This document shows positions 51,012 to 60,974 of a stretch of 64,000 nt of DNA, one piece after another. This stretch comes from Methylocystis sp. MJC1. GTDB taxonomy: Bacteria > Pseudomonadota > Alphaproteobacteria > Rhizobiales > Beijerinckiaceae. Every line of letters begins with the position of its first letter. The first letter of the stretch is position 1. The translations under genes were made by a program, and so were the position numbers. The DNA is taken from assembly GCF_026427715.1 (NCBI RefSeq), contig NZ_CP107560.1, positions 1-64,000 on the forward strand. The letters run 5' to 3'. A model generated the notes under the pieces. It did not search any database. It was not told where the DNA came from and saw only the letters and a program-made list of their open reading frames with translations.

Positions 51012-51954
51012 TGTCGTCGAGATATGCGTCAATAGACCGGGCGAGGTTTGGGTTGAGGCGCTTGGCGTGCCGCATATGCAACGCTTTGAGGTTGAAGCGC
51101 TAACGCAAGATGTTGTTCGCCGGATAGCTGAGCATGTGGCGGGCAACACAAACCAAAGCGTAAATGAGACGACGCCTTTGTTGTCGGCCGCGATGCCACA
51201 TGGCGAACGGTTTCAAGGCGTACTGACTCCAGCGACGCCCCATGGGGGCGGATTCTCAATTCGCAAGCAGGTCATCTCTGATTTGACGCTTGAGAATTAT
51301 GAGACGCTCGGGGGCTTCGATGATGTGCGAGTTCGGGGCGCGGAGAACGGCGAGAAAGGCTTCCTCTCTGAGGAAGAGAAAGAGCTGTCGGCGTTATTGA
51401 AGGTCAATACGCCAGCGGGAATGAGGAAGGCGCTCGCATTCGCGGTGAAAAACCATTTCACGGCGATTATCTCGGGGGGAACGTCGTCTGGAAAGACCAC
51501 GTTCCTGAACGCTCTGCTCAAGGAAATCCCTGAGACGGAGCGCGTCATTTCGATAGAGGACACGGCCGAGCTGAAACCGCCGCAACCGAACTGGCTATCG
51601 CTGATCGCGTCCAAGGGCGGGCAGGGCCTCGCGAATGTGACGGTTCAAAGCCTGCTCGAAGCGAGTCTCCGGCTGCGGCCGGATCGACTGTTCGTCGGGG
51701 AGATTCGCGGCGCCGAAGCCTATACCTTCCTGCAAGCGGTCAACACGGGTCATCCAGGCTCATTGACGACGCTTCATGCGAATAGCACGGAAGGCGCATT
51801 CGAACGGTTGGCGCTTGCGACATTAGAAGCGGGGCGTGGGCTGTCGAAGGCTGAAATCGACCGATACGCTCGCTTCGTCGTTCCGGTCGTCGTGCAATTG
51901 CGCCGAAGGCCGCGACGCGGCGTGGCGGAAATCTACTTTAATCGCTTCGCTTAA
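50893..51954 (+). CDS. virB11: VirB11 ATPase
   Basis: 353 residues. N-terminal domain LQNPDVVEICVNRPGEVWVEALGV, Walker A ISGGTSSGKTTFLNALL with Lys201, Asp/Glu box RVISIEDTAEL, Walker B-like LRPDRLFVGEIRGAEAYTFLQAVNTGHPGSLTTLHAN. Hexameric ATPase that drives the channel. The ATG lies inside the virB10 3' end. Confidence 0.96.
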   Translation: MNYNIPIGTKDDARESLWVTLPRYLRQAAEPIREWLQNPDVVEICVNRPGEVWVEALGVPHMQRFEVEALTQDVVRRIAEHVAGNTNQSVNETTPLLSAAMPHGERFQGVLTPATPHGGGFSIRKQVISDLTLENYETLGGFDDVRVRGAENGEKGFLSEEEKELSALLKVNTPAGMRKALAFAVKNHFTAIISGGTSSGKTTFLNALLKEIPETERVISIEDTAELKPPQPNWLSLIASKGGQGLANVTVQSLLEASLRLRPDRLFVGEIRGAEAYTFLQAVNTGHPGSLTTLHANSTEGAFERLALATLEAGRGLSKAEIDRYARFVVPVVVQLRRRPRRGVAEIYFNRFA

Positions 51955-51969
51955 AAGAAGGATTGGGAA

Positions 51970-54450
51970 ATGCGCGGCGCGCTGGCGGAGAAAATTCTCG
52001 GCGCGATGTTCGCGGCCGTCATTGCGGCTTCGGCCGCGCTGTGGCTCTGGGAGCTGACGTTCGTCGTCGCGATCGGGCTGCATACGCATAAATGGGCGGC
52101 GCTCAAACTATTCTTCAACCGCGCGGAATTTTTGATGCCGCTGTCTGTGGCGCTCGCAAGGTGGCATGAGCCCGTTGTGTGGAGCCTGATTTGGAAGGCA
52201 AGCTTCTTCTGGTTTTTGGGCGTGGTGCTGTTCGCGGCGGGGATTGCGCAAGCGGTGTCGCATATGCGGGGCATGCCGGCGCCAACGGACGGGGCTCGGC
52301 TCGCCGGTAGAGAAGATCTGAGAAAGGCCAGGCTGCTCGGTGCGCCCATGGGTTACAGCGTTTTCCTTGGGCGCTTCGAGGGCGAGGATGTGCGATACGC
52401 CGGCGACTCGCACATTTTTGTGAACGGCCCGTCGCGGTCCGGCAAGGGCTACAATTTCGTCTTCACGAATGCCCTTGAATGGCGTGGCTCGCTGATCGCG
52501 ATGGATATTAAGAAGGAAATTTTGGAGAAGACGGGCGCGGCGCGCGTAGCGATGGGCCAGCGTCTTTTCGTTTTCAGTCCTGGCTCGGTTGAGTCGCACA
52601 GGTGGAATCCGCTCGATTGCGTGGGTGAATGGCCGTCGCGCGCAACCGATGTGATGAACATCGCAAAGAGCATGATCGAGACCCCGGTGAACGCGGATGC
52701 GTATTGGGTCGAGACCGCGCACGGATTGTTCGGTGGATTGCTCGCCTATGTGCTGGAAAGCCGTACGACAGAAGGAAAGCGGACGCTGCAATCTGTCCTA
52801 AAAATGTTTAGTACGGGCGCGTCTTTGGGGCGTCGCTTCGCGGAAATTATCGTGAACGAACCCGAGTTGCATCCTTTCATCGTCGACAAATTCCGCCAAC
52901 ATCTCGGCCGCGACGAAGAGCAAAGGCTGTCTTTTGAATCTCATATCGTCACGTCGCTTGAACCTTGGAACAATGAGCTGGTCGCGGCGGCGACGAGCTG
53001 CTCCGACTTTGACGTAGCAGAGTTTCGGCGGAAGCCGTTTACGGTTCTGCTGTGCAGCCCGCCCGGCAATTTGCGGTCGGTTATGTCGGTCATCCGGCTC
53101 TTTGTGGAAATGGTGCACGACGTTCTGCTGCGACATCTCCCCGGCGCGCATGAGCCTTATAAGGTGCTGCTGCTGCTCGACGAGTTCTACCAGTTCAAGA
53201 AACAAAGCGAGATTGTTGACCGCACGCCTCTCGTCGCCGGATACGGTTTTCAAATCGCGATGGTGTCGCAAAGCATCGCGTCGCTCGATGTCACCTACGG
53301 GAAGTCCACGCGCGAAATGCTGCTGGGGAACATGGACGTGAAGCTGTTCGTGGCGATCGGCGATGAGTTGACGGCCGATTATGTCTCTCGCGTGCTCGGG
53401 AAGCATTATGTGCTGCGTGAGGGATGGGGCGAGTCTAATTCGGCTTCGCCGGGTGGATGGGGAGGGATGCGGCAGAGCCGTTCGGTTCAACGCCGATGGG
53501 AGCCGGTTCCGCTGATTTCGCCGGACGCTTTGGGGCGTCTGGACAATGGCAAGATGGTCTTGCTGTTGCGCGGTCAGTGGGGTTCGGTACTCGAGAAGGC
53601 TAATTTCTATCGCGACGCGCAGTACCTACAGGCGGTGAAGGCGGCGCAGCCTTTCGAGCGGCTCGTATCGGCCCCGAATGTGCTTGGCGATAAGACGCTC
53701 AATGACGATGAGCCCGACGAAGAGGGCGCGGGTGGGCGGCCGGGCCGTGCGGCGATCGGCCACCGTCATTGGCCGGCGATTCAGGCGGTGCGCGATCTGG
53801 CCTCTCGCGCGTTTGTCGATCCGACGATGTTCAATGAGAAATTCGTGGCCGCGATGGAAGAAGCGTCAAATCAGCCCATGGCGGAGCTCGCCGCGACGTT
53901 GCGGCAGTCGCCGGAAAAGCTCGGGACGCTGAAAATCGGGCGAGGGATGTTCGCAAGGCGCAGCGTCGAAGAGGCGCTCCTTGATCTGCGAAAGGCGGCG
54001 ATCTCGGCGAAGCGATCGCTCAATGATGATCGAGCGCAGTTGGTGTCGGCGGACGCGGCGCCGGTGGCGGACGCAGCGGGCGCGGCGCCGGTGACTGATG
54101 AGGCGTCTGCGATGACGGATAGCGGCGGCGAGACGCCAGTGGCCCAGGACGGCGGCCCGGATTCCGCGACCTTGGAAAGGGAGGCGGAAATGAGACTCGG
54201 GGCGGTGGTGTCGGGCGTCGAGCGGCTGAAAGCGAATGGTGAAGTCGTGTCGGCCGCGCTGAAAGCGCGATTTGGCGAAGAGGTCGAGGGGCTGTCGTTA
54301 AGTATGGCGATGTTCCTCGATACGCCGAACGATCTTTGGAAGCATATTCAGAAGCAACGAGGCGCGGCGGCTGAGATAGGGTCGCGGATCGGTGGCGACT
54401 TTGGTAGTGACTTCCGCGTTATATTTCGGCGAGGGACCGGCCTTGGGTAG
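51970..54450 (+). CDS. virD4: VirD4/TraG coupling protein
   Basis: 826 residues. Two N-terminal transmembrane segments (AMFAAVIAASAALWLWELTFVVAIGL and ASFFWFLGVVLFAAGIAQAV), Walker A VNGPSRSGKGYNFVF with Lys159, and Walker B LLLLDEFYQF. T4CP signature PSRSGKG, ALEWRGSLIAMDIKKEI. The C-terminal ~250 residues are an acidic, Ala-rich extension. Delivers the DNA substrate or protein to the VirB channel. Last gene of the operon. Confidence 0.95.
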   Translation: MRGALAEKILGAMFAAVIAASAALWLWELTFVVAIGLHTHKWAALKLFFNRAEFLMPLSVALARWHEPVVWSLIWKASFFWFLGVVLFAAGIAQAVSHMRGMPAPTDGARLAGREDLRKARLLGAPMGYSVFLGRFEGEDVRYAGDSHIFVNGPSRSGKGYNFVFTNALEWRGSLIAMDIKKEILEKTGAARVAMGQRLFVFSPGSVESHRWNPLDCVGEWPSRATDVMNIAKSMIETPVNADAYWVETAHGLFGGLLAYVLESRTTEGKRTLQSVLKMFSTGASLGRRFAEIIVNEPELHPFIVDKFRQHLGRDEEQRLSFESHIVTSLEPWNNELVAAATSCSDFDVAEFRRKPFTVLLCSPPGNLRSVMSVIRLFVEMVHDVLLRHLPGAHEPYKVLLLLDEFYQFKKQSEIVDRTPLVAGYGFQIAMVSQSIASLDVTYGKSTREMLLGNMDVKLFVAIGDELTADYVSRVLGKHYVLREGWGESNSASPGGWGGMRQSRSVQRRWEPVPLISPDALGRLDNGKMVLLLRGQWGSVLEKANFYRDAQYLQAVKAAQPFERLVSAPNVLGDKTLNDDEPDEEGAGGRPGRAAIGHRHWPAIQAVRDLASRAFVDPTMFNEKFVAAMEEASNQPMAELAATLRQSPEKLGTLKIGRGMFARRSVEEALLDLRKAAISAKRSLNDDRAQLVSADAAPVADAAGAAPVTDEASAMTDSGGETPVAQDGGPDSATLEREAEMRLGAVVSGVERLKANGEVVSAALKARFGEEVEGLSLSMAMFLDTPNDLWKHIQKQRGAAAEIGSRIGGDFGSDFRVIFRRGTGLG

Positions 54451-54603
54451 TGGGTCAGTTTGAATTTCGCTAATGCGTCATAAGCGGCCGTAAATCGATG
54501 ACCGGTTAGCGCCACAACCTGACGTTCGAGAGGGACCGACAAGCGGACATCGCGAGCGGTTCGCCCCTGCGCGCAGCCCGCACCGAAACCGCCAGTCCTG
54601 GTG

Positions 54604-55186
54604 ATGGGAACAGGATGCCGCGCCGTCGCATAGCATCAGGCAAGAGCCGGCGCGAGAGCGGGCCGACGAGTTCGTCCTCGGGCTCGCTGACGCGGAGGAT
54701 CGCCGACGATGTCCTTCACCGGCAGCACAGCACGCCCTCGCCGCGCATCTGATCCGCCGGATCGACAACAACAAGGCTGTTCTTTCGCTCGTGCTCGCCA
54801 GTGCGGCAGTCGAGGCCGATCCGATCAAGGCCAAAACGGACTTCGACCTCAAGACTGCCTGCCTGGAGGCGATCGCCGCGTTGCGCTTGCCGTGTGACGG
54901 TGAGCGCGTCGCGCTGGACGACCTGCCCACCTATCAGAGCGTCGTGAGCAAGGGCCTCATCGACCCTACCGCCACCCCGCCGGCCGACGGGCGTGGGCCC
55001 AAGGGCCGGCTCGCGGCAGCGATCCTCGCTGGACTGTTCTTCGCGGGATCGCAACCGGCCCTAAGGGTTTCCGCAGACCCTGCCAGGGCGGTGGTCTCTG
55101 ATATTCAGGTCCGAACCCTTTCCCAACCCGCAACGCTTCGCCTCGCAGGCCCGGGAGGGACGCGACCGACGTCGTTGCCGCCGTAG
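54604..55186 (+). pseudogene. unrecognised degraded coding stretch
   Basis: An open frame without a good start codon reads REPARERADEFVLGLADAED, then AQHALAAHLIRRIDNNKAVLSLVLASAAVEADPIKAKTDFDLKTACLEAIAALRLP and LDDLPTYQSVVSKGLIDP, strongly protein-like in places. The 5' end runs into a stop at about 54601. Family unknown. The rest of the 1.45 kb between virD4 and the AAA ATPase (54451-55902) has no supported gene. Confidence 0.4.
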
Positions 55187-55902
55187 GCCCGGGCGGGGCC
55201 GTCGCCACATCGCTGGTCGTGTGGCCTCAGCACGAACATTGGTCAGGGTCGCAAGCCCTGGCCACCTACTCGCGGTGAGCCCGAACGCTGGCCGGCTTGG
55301 CGCCGTGCCGCGGATGCGGGTGAGCTGGAAGGCGTGGTTCTGGGCGAGGGAAAGATCGAGCGACAATTCAGAGGCTCCATCCGGAGCGGGCCAATTCCCG
55401 CTCGATGGCTCCTCGAAGGACCGCCTCCGGGCGCGATCACCGCGAAGGCGTAGCCGCAGCGGCGGCAGCTTGCTAGCCGACCCCTTGCGGGTTGATCGCG
55501 AAAGTTCCGGACGCATCACCAAAGAGCGCCGCGGTCGAGACGCATCGCACAGCGTGGCCTTTTCTGCCGGAAGCTCTCGAATTCCTTCCAGTTTGCCTCA
55601 GCGCCTACGCCTTCCCGAGTCGACGACGCAGGTGCCGCTCCATGGAACTGCTCGATCCCGGCGGCTGCCCCCAGCCAACCTGAGTCCGACCGATCTCGCT
55701 CGAAAAAATGTCGTTGCCGCATGGAAGGATCGGTAAATCGCTCCGGATGGCTGACAGATAGCGGGGGCGCACCGGATTGGCAGAACCAGGCACAGCGAAA
55801 GTCGACGAGGGAAAAAACACGATTGCGCGATACAAATCGCGGTTGAAAAGTTAACGTGACGTGCCGTTGGGCACGTAGACGGAGACCTGAGAAGAAAAGC
55901 CT

Positions 55903-56889
55903 ATGACCACCGCCCGCCACATCGTGACGCTGCTCAAGAGCCATATTGCCGGTGATGAGGATCGCTTCCTCTCGACCGCTATGCAACTCGCTGCGCATGA
56001 AGCGCGTCAGGGCCACGGCAAGCTTGCTCAGGAACTCAAGGACCTGATTGACTCGGCGAAAAGCAGGGACGCTGGCATCGCCAAGAGCGCGCGGCCGGTC
56101 CCCCTCGCTCAGCCAAAGGGTGAGCTCGCGGGGCTCCTGCATGCGCGCTATCCGGACCTGCGGCTGACCGATATGGCTCTACCTGACAGCTTGCGGCATC
56201 GCCTGCAGCGCGTGCTCGGCGAGCAGCGCCAGCAAGTCAGCCTACGCGAGCATGGGCTGATGCCTCGCCGCAAGCTTCTCCTCGTCGGTCCACCCGGCTC
56301 TGGCAAAACGATGACGGCTTCGGCCTTGGCCGGCGAGCTCCATCTGCCGCTCTTCACGATCGTCCTCGATGGGCTCATCACAAAATTTATGGGTGAGACC
56401 GCCGGCAAGCTGCGCCTCGTGTTCGATGCCATCCAGACGACGCGAGGCGTCTACTTCTTCGACGAGTTCGATGCCATCGGCGCACGTCGGGGAGAACGCC
56501 AGGATGTCGGCGAAATCCGTCGCGTGCTGAATTCGTTCCTGCAGTTTCTCGAGCAAGAGGACAGCCAGAGCCTAATCATCGCGGCAACGAACCACCCCGA
56601 GCTCCTCGACAGGGCCCTGTTTCGCCGCTTCGACGACGTCATGGAATACGTCGTCCCTGACCGGCCGCTCATCGAGGCGCTTCTGCGGACCCGACTCGAT
56701 CGCTTCGACACCAGGGGGCTTGCCTGGAACGAGGCGATCACTCAGGCCGAGAAATTGTCCCAGGCGGAGATCACCCGCGCAGCGGACGACGCAGCAAAAA
56801 CAATCATATTGCGGGGCGGGAAGCGGATCACGACGGAGGCGGTTCTAGACGCGCTGGCGGAACGCCGGCAGGCCTCGCTGTCTGATTAG
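55903..56889 (+). CDS. ietA: AAA ATPase, IetA-like
   Basis: 328 residues. An N-terminal helical region of ~75 residues, then one AAA domain: Walker A LLLVGPPGSGKTMTASALAGEL with Lys135, Walker B GVYFFDEFDAIGARRGE (Asp187-Glu188), sensor-1 IIAATNHPELLDRALFRRFDDVMEY with the arginine-finger pair. It precedes a subtilisin-like protease by 17 bp, the same two-gene order as the IetAS anti-phage pair. The ATPase would recognise or remodel a target for the protease (inference). Confidence 0.85.
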   Translation: MTTARHIVTLLKSHIAGDEDRFLSTAMQLAAHEARQGHGKLAQELKDLIDSAKSRDAGIAKSARPVPLAQPKGELAGLLHARYPDLRLTDMALPDSLRHRLQRVLGEQRQQVSLREHGLMPRRKLLLVGPPGSGKTMTASALAGELHLPLFTIVLDGLITKFMGETAGKLRLVFDAIQTTRGVYFFDEFDAIGARRGERQDVGEIRRVLNSFLQFLEQEDSQSLIIAATNHPELLDRALFRRFDDVMEYVVPDRPLIEALLRTRLDRFDTRGLAWNEAITQAEKLSQAEITRAADDAAKTIILRGGKRITTEAVLDALAERRQASLSD

Positions 56890-56906
56890 CGATAGCACAG
56901 GTCATA

Positions 56907-59375
56907 ATGGCAGACGACTTTCCGCGCGACCGTCCCCACATCCACCTCCTCAACAATGGCGTCCGAGAAGCGTATCGGCGGCCAAACCAACGCATCGAGC
57001 CATCGCCACTCCCTGCGCGTGACCGAGCAGGGCACGCGACCGCGCTTTTGCAATCGATTGAGCAGGCAGTGGAGGGTGCGCGCCAGCAGATTGCCGCGCG
57101 CAACGTACAGCTCTCGGTTGGCACCCCCGGCTTCTACCTTGAGATCGATCTGCCATCGTCGGAGCGAGCTGGCCTCGACCAGCTGGCCGATCGTCGGCAG
57201 CATATGGAGCTCGTGGCCGTCCATGAGCCGGTGCAACCCGGCGCACCGATCACGGCTTCAGTGTTCGTGCCGCAACGCGCGGAAGCCTACTATCAGCGAA
57301 AGGTGGAGGCGTATCGAGACATCGACACAGGCCGCGGCAGACCTCGGAACGAACCGCTCGTCTCGCGCATTGAGACCGTGCGTTTGGCGACGGCGAGATC
57401 ATTGTTCACCGATGAAGCGGTCCTGTTTCCTCAAGCCGCCGACGAGCAGGTTTGGTGGGAGGTCTGGCTGCGCGAGGGCGGGCGCGAGAATTTCGAGCGC
57501 ATTGCCCAGGCGCTGAATCTAACTGTGCGGACGCATGCCGTCAGGTTTCCGGAGCGCATCGTCATGCTGGCCCTCGCCAGCGTGGCGATGCTTGATCGGC
57601 TGGTCGCGCACAGCGACGTCGTTGCAGAACTGCGACGCGCCAAGGACACGCCGTCCTTCTTCATGGGGCTGGGCGGCGCCGAGCAACGAGACTGGAGCGA
57701 CGAGCTTCTCGAGCGCGTGACGCCACCGCAGGCCGACGTCGCGATCTGCGTCCTAGACAGCGGGGTTAGGCGAGCCCATCCGCTGATCGAACCTGCGCTT
57801 GCCGCCGAGGACTGGCACACGATTCGACCCGCGTGGGGTAGCGACGACACGCCAGCCTGGAACGGCCACGGCACAAGGATGGCAGGCGTGGGCCTGTATG
57901 GCGATCTGGTCCCCGTCCTGGCGGCAGGCAGTCCGGTCCCATTGCCCTTTCGCCTCGAAAGCGTTCGCATTCTGCCGCCAGAGGAAGAGGCAAACGATCC
58001 GGAGCTCTACGGCGCCATCACCGGCGAAGCGATCGCGCGCGCCGAGATCCAGGCGCCGAAACGACGCCGGGCGATTGCCATGGCTGTGACAAGCGCAAAT
58101 CCCGCGCGTGGAAGGCCGACCTCATGGTCTGCGGCCGTCGACCAGCTCTGTTTCGAGGAAGAACAGCGGCGCCTGATCATCCTTTCGGCCGGCAACATCG
58201 GTGACGACCTCATGCCGGCGGATCATCTGACGCGCAACGACCTTGAGGCTGTGGATGATCCCGCCCAGGCTTGGAACGCGCTGACGGTCGGGGCCTTCAC
58301 GGAGAAGGTGGACATCGTCGACGTCGCTTATGCGGGCTACGCGCCGATCGCGCCGGCCGGCGAGCTTTCTCCACGCAGTCGGACGTCGGTCGTATGGGAC
58401 AGGCAGTGGCCGGTGAAACCCGACGTCGTGTTCGAAGGCGGTAATCTCGGCCATGACGGAGCCTTACCAGGGGAGCCGATCGACGATCTGCAGATTCTGA
58501 CGACGTTCTACCGTCCAGACCTTCGCCACTTTACCACCATCGGCGATACCAGCGCCGCGACCGCGCACGCGGCGCGAATGGCTGGACAGATCTTGGCGGC
58601 GCGTCCCGGACTGTGGCCTGAAACTGTCCGGGCCCTGATCGTCCATTCAGCCGAGTGGACACCAGCGATGCGCGCACGGATTGACGCATGCAATGGCGCG
58701 AAAGGTCAAATCCAGGCGCTGGTGCGGCGCTATGGCTACGGCGTACCAGATCTCGGGCGCGCGCTCCTGTCGACGGTGAATGACCTCACGCTCATCGTGG
58801 AAGACGAATTGCAGCCGTTTCACCGCGAGGCCGGGGCGACCGCGAAAATGCGCGACATGAAGTTACATCGCCTGCCATGGCCCAAGGAGCAGCTGGCTGC
58901 CCTCGGCGCGGCACATGTGGAGCTCCGCGCGACGCTGTCGTACTACATCGAACCCAACCCCGGCGAACGCGGATGGACCCGTCGGCATCGCTACGCCTCT
59001 CACGGCCTGAGATTCCGGGTTAAGTCGGCGACCGAAACCGTCGACGAATTTCGGGCTCGCATCAATCAGGCCGCACGCGACGAAGAGGAGGGAGCCCCGG
59101 TTGGAGGCGGAGAGGAATGGCTGCTCGGCACGTTTCGCGATCGTGGCTCCCTGCATAGCGATTTCTGGTCCGGCACCGCTGCCGATCTCGCCGAGCGAGA
59201 CGCGATCGGCATCTTCCCGGTCGGCGGTTGGTGGAAGGAAAAACCTTACCTGGAACGATTCGACGCGATCACGCGATACGCATTGATCGTGACCATCAGA
59301 GCGCCCGGCGCCGCGGTCGACATATTCACACCGGTGGAAGCGGCCGTCGCTGTGCCGATCGCGATCGAGACCTGA
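56907..59375 (+). CDS. ietS: subtilisin-like serine protease, IetS-like
   Basis: 822 residues. S8 catalytic residues are placed in order: Asp284 (ICVLDSGVRRAHPL), His321 (WNGHGTRMAGVG), oxyanion Asn430 (LSAGNIGDD) and Ser549 (GDTSAATAHAARMAG). The N-terminal ~270 residues are an extra domain without a signal peptide, so the protease is cytoplasmic. The C-terminal ~200 residues form another beta-rich domain. This matches the domain layout of IetS; a regulated self- or target-proteolysis role is inferred. Confidence 0.86.
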   Translation: MADDFPRDRPHIHLLNNGVREAYRRPNQRIEPSPLPARDRAGHATALLQSIEQAVEGARQQIAARNVQLSVGTPGFYLEIDLPSSERAGLDQLADRRQHMELVAVHEPVQPGAPITASVFVPQRAEAYYQRKVEAYRDIDTGRGRPRNEPLVSRIETVRLATARSLFTDEAVLFPQAADEQVWWEVWLREGGRENFERIAQALNLTVRTHAVRFPERIVMLALASVAMLDRLVAHSDVVAELRRAKDTPSFFMGLGGAEQRDWSDELLERVTPPQADVAICVLDSGVRRAHPLIEPALAAEDWHTIRPAWGSDDTPAWNGHGTRMAGVGLYGDLVPVLAAGSPVPLPFRLESVRILPPEEEANDPELYGAITGEAIARAEIQAPKRRRAIAMAVTSANPARGRPTSWSAAVDQLCFEEEQRRLIILSAGNIGDDLMPADHLTRNDLEAVDDPAQAWNALTVGAFTEKVDIVDVAYAGYAPIAPAGELSPRSRTSVVWDRQWPVKPDVVFEGGNLGHDGALPGEPIDDLQILTTFYRPDLRHFTTIGDTSAATAHAARMAGQILAARPGLWPETVRALIVHSAEWTPAMRARIDACNGAKGQIQALVRRYGYGVPDLGRALLSTVNDLTLIVEDELQPFHREAGATAKMRDMKLHRLPWPKEQLAALGAAHVELRATLSYYIEPNPGERGWTRRHRYASHGLRFRVKSATETVDEFRARINQAARDEEEGAPVGGGEEWLLGTFRDRGSLHSDFWSGTAADLAERDAIGIFPVGGWWKEKPYLERFDAITRYALIVTIRAPGAAVDIFTPVEAAVAVPIAIET

Positions 59376-59380
59376 CGGCG

Positions 59381-60952
59381 ATGGCGCGGCGGGACATCGG
59401 GGCAATAGGCGAGAATGATTTCCTCAGCTGGTGCGAGCCCGAGGGATTTCGCGCGCAGAAATCTCACGTTGACCGGTTAGGTTGGGATTTCTTGCTTGAA
59501 AGCGAGCCATTGCGGACGCGGGACCGGCCCCTCGACGCCCAGAACGATCTTCCGAAATTCCTCATTCAGGTGAAGTCGACCGAGACCTCAGGCAAGGCGC
59601 CGCGGATCAAACTGTCCGCCCTGAAGCATCTTGTTGACGCCGACCTCCCGGCGGCGGTGGTCACGTTGTTTTACGCGAAGGGCGCCCGGCTACCCACACG
59701 CGGCTTGCTCGTTCCTGTCGATGACGCGCTTGTCACGGACACTCTCCGGCGCGTGCGCCGGGAGGAAGCACGGGGAAACCATTCCATCCACAGAACCACC
59801 ATTCCGGTCCCGCTGGATCGCGCCATCGAGATCAGCCCGACTGGGGAGGGATTGGCGAGAGCCCTTAACACGATGATCGGCGGCGCAGTGTCGACCTACA
59901 TCGCGGCAAAAATATCTCATCGCCAGACCTGCGGCTTTGAGGACAAAGCGCTGGTTGGAACCTTTTTTGTCCCCGGCGAACGGGCTGCGAAAAAGCTCAG
60001 TCACCTCTTTCTCGGCGGACCGCGCGAGCTGCGAGTATTCGACCTCACGATCGAGCGCCGCCGGTTCGGGATCGCACTCGAAAACGACCGCGATCACTTT
60101 CGCAGGGCGGTCCTTGAGGTGGACGCGCCGCCCTTGCTGACGTCCACCATCGAGCTCGCGACGATCGAGGGCGAGTGGATTTCGCTGCAGATGGACGGCT
60201 TCTTTCCGCCTCCGCTACAGCGAGACGTTAGTGGTCCGCTGCGGTTCGCCAACCGGTATCTCGAATTCGTTCTTGACTTCGACGATGAGAATGCAGGGCT
60301 GAGTTTTGACTATAATGGTGACCGAATCGTCCCTTTCGAAGAAGCGGTCGACATGGTCGAAGTCGGCTCAATTCTTGCGCGCCAAGAGAAGACTTTGACC
60401 ATCCGTTTCAAGGGAACAAGGCTCGACCTCGCCATGAGTCCGGAGGTGGGGCCATTCGGACATTGGCTGCACGCCGCACCTACGCTTCGCAGGATCGTGT
60501 CGGCTCTCTCACGCTCGAATCGTCATTACGCTTATCAAGTCGAGCTGAGGTCTTTTTACGAATGGATTGAAGCACACAACGAATATTTGGCGCTTCTGTC
60601 GACGCCAGGGGTGCACATGACCTTCCCGCGCTGGTCCGACGATGCCATCGTGGAGCACCAGGACGCAATATTGACGCCGTTCTCTCTCGTAGTCGGTGAT
60701 GCCGAATACACTGCGCTCATCGAGATCCCGATCGCGTCCGTGAAGCGCGCCGAGGACGCGATCACCGTAGTCGGCGGCCAGCCCAACGTCGTAGCAGATG
60801 TCGTCCGAAGGGCAGGTGCGGACACGAATGATTTCATTGAGTCCGCGATTGAGCGGTCAAAGCGCCAGAGGAAGAAGTTCGAGCCCGCGCTTGTTGCCGG
60901 CGGCTTTGAGAATTGGCGTACGGTGATGCTACCTGTGTCTCAAGTGGCGTGA
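59381..60952 (+). CDS. predicted PD-(D/E)XK nuclease-like protein (DUF4365-like N-terminus)
   Basis: 523 residues. The N-terminus (RRDIGAIGENDFLSWCEPEGFRAQKSHVDRLGWDFLLE, then PKFLIQVKSTETSGKAPRIKLSALKHLV) matches DUF4365-like restriction-endonuclease folds: Glu11, Asp36 in GWDF, and QVK (Gln63-Lys65). The following ~400 residues are unrecognised, beta-rich then alpha-rich. It begins 5 bp after the protease stop, so it is co-transcribed. A DNA-cleaving effector or sensor is plausible. Confidence 0.72.
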   Translation: MARRDIGAIGENDFLSWCEPEGFRAQKSHVDRLGWDFLLESEPLRTRDRPLDAQNDLPKFLIQVKSTETSGKAPRIKLSALKHLVDADLPAAVVTLFYAKGARLPTRGLLVPVDDALVTDTLRRVRREEARGNHSIHRTTIPVPLDRAIEISPTGEGLARALNTMIGGAVSTYIAAKISHRQTCGFEDKALVGTFFVPGERAAKKLSHLFLGGPRELRVFDLTIERRRFGIALENDRDHFRRAVLEVDAPPLLTSTIELATIEGEWISLQMDGFFPPPLQRDVSGPLRFANRYLEFVLDFDDENAGLSFDYNGDRIVPFEEAVDMVEVGSILARQEKTLTIRFKGTRLDLAMSPEVGPFGHWLHAAPTLRRIVSALSRSNRHYAYQVELRSFYEWIEAHNEYLALLSTPGVHMTFPRWSDDAIVEHQDAILTPFSLVVGDAEYTALIEIPIASVKRAEDAITVVGGQPNVVADVVRRAGADTNDFIESAIERSKRQRKKFEPALVAGGFENWRTVMLPVSQVA

Positions 60953-60974
60953 TGACGATCGAGCGGGCAGGACG

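Noticed and set aside
55221..55736. 171-residue + strand frame
   Set aside because: Ser/Arg/Pro-rich composition typical of GC-rich shadow frames, with no family pattern.
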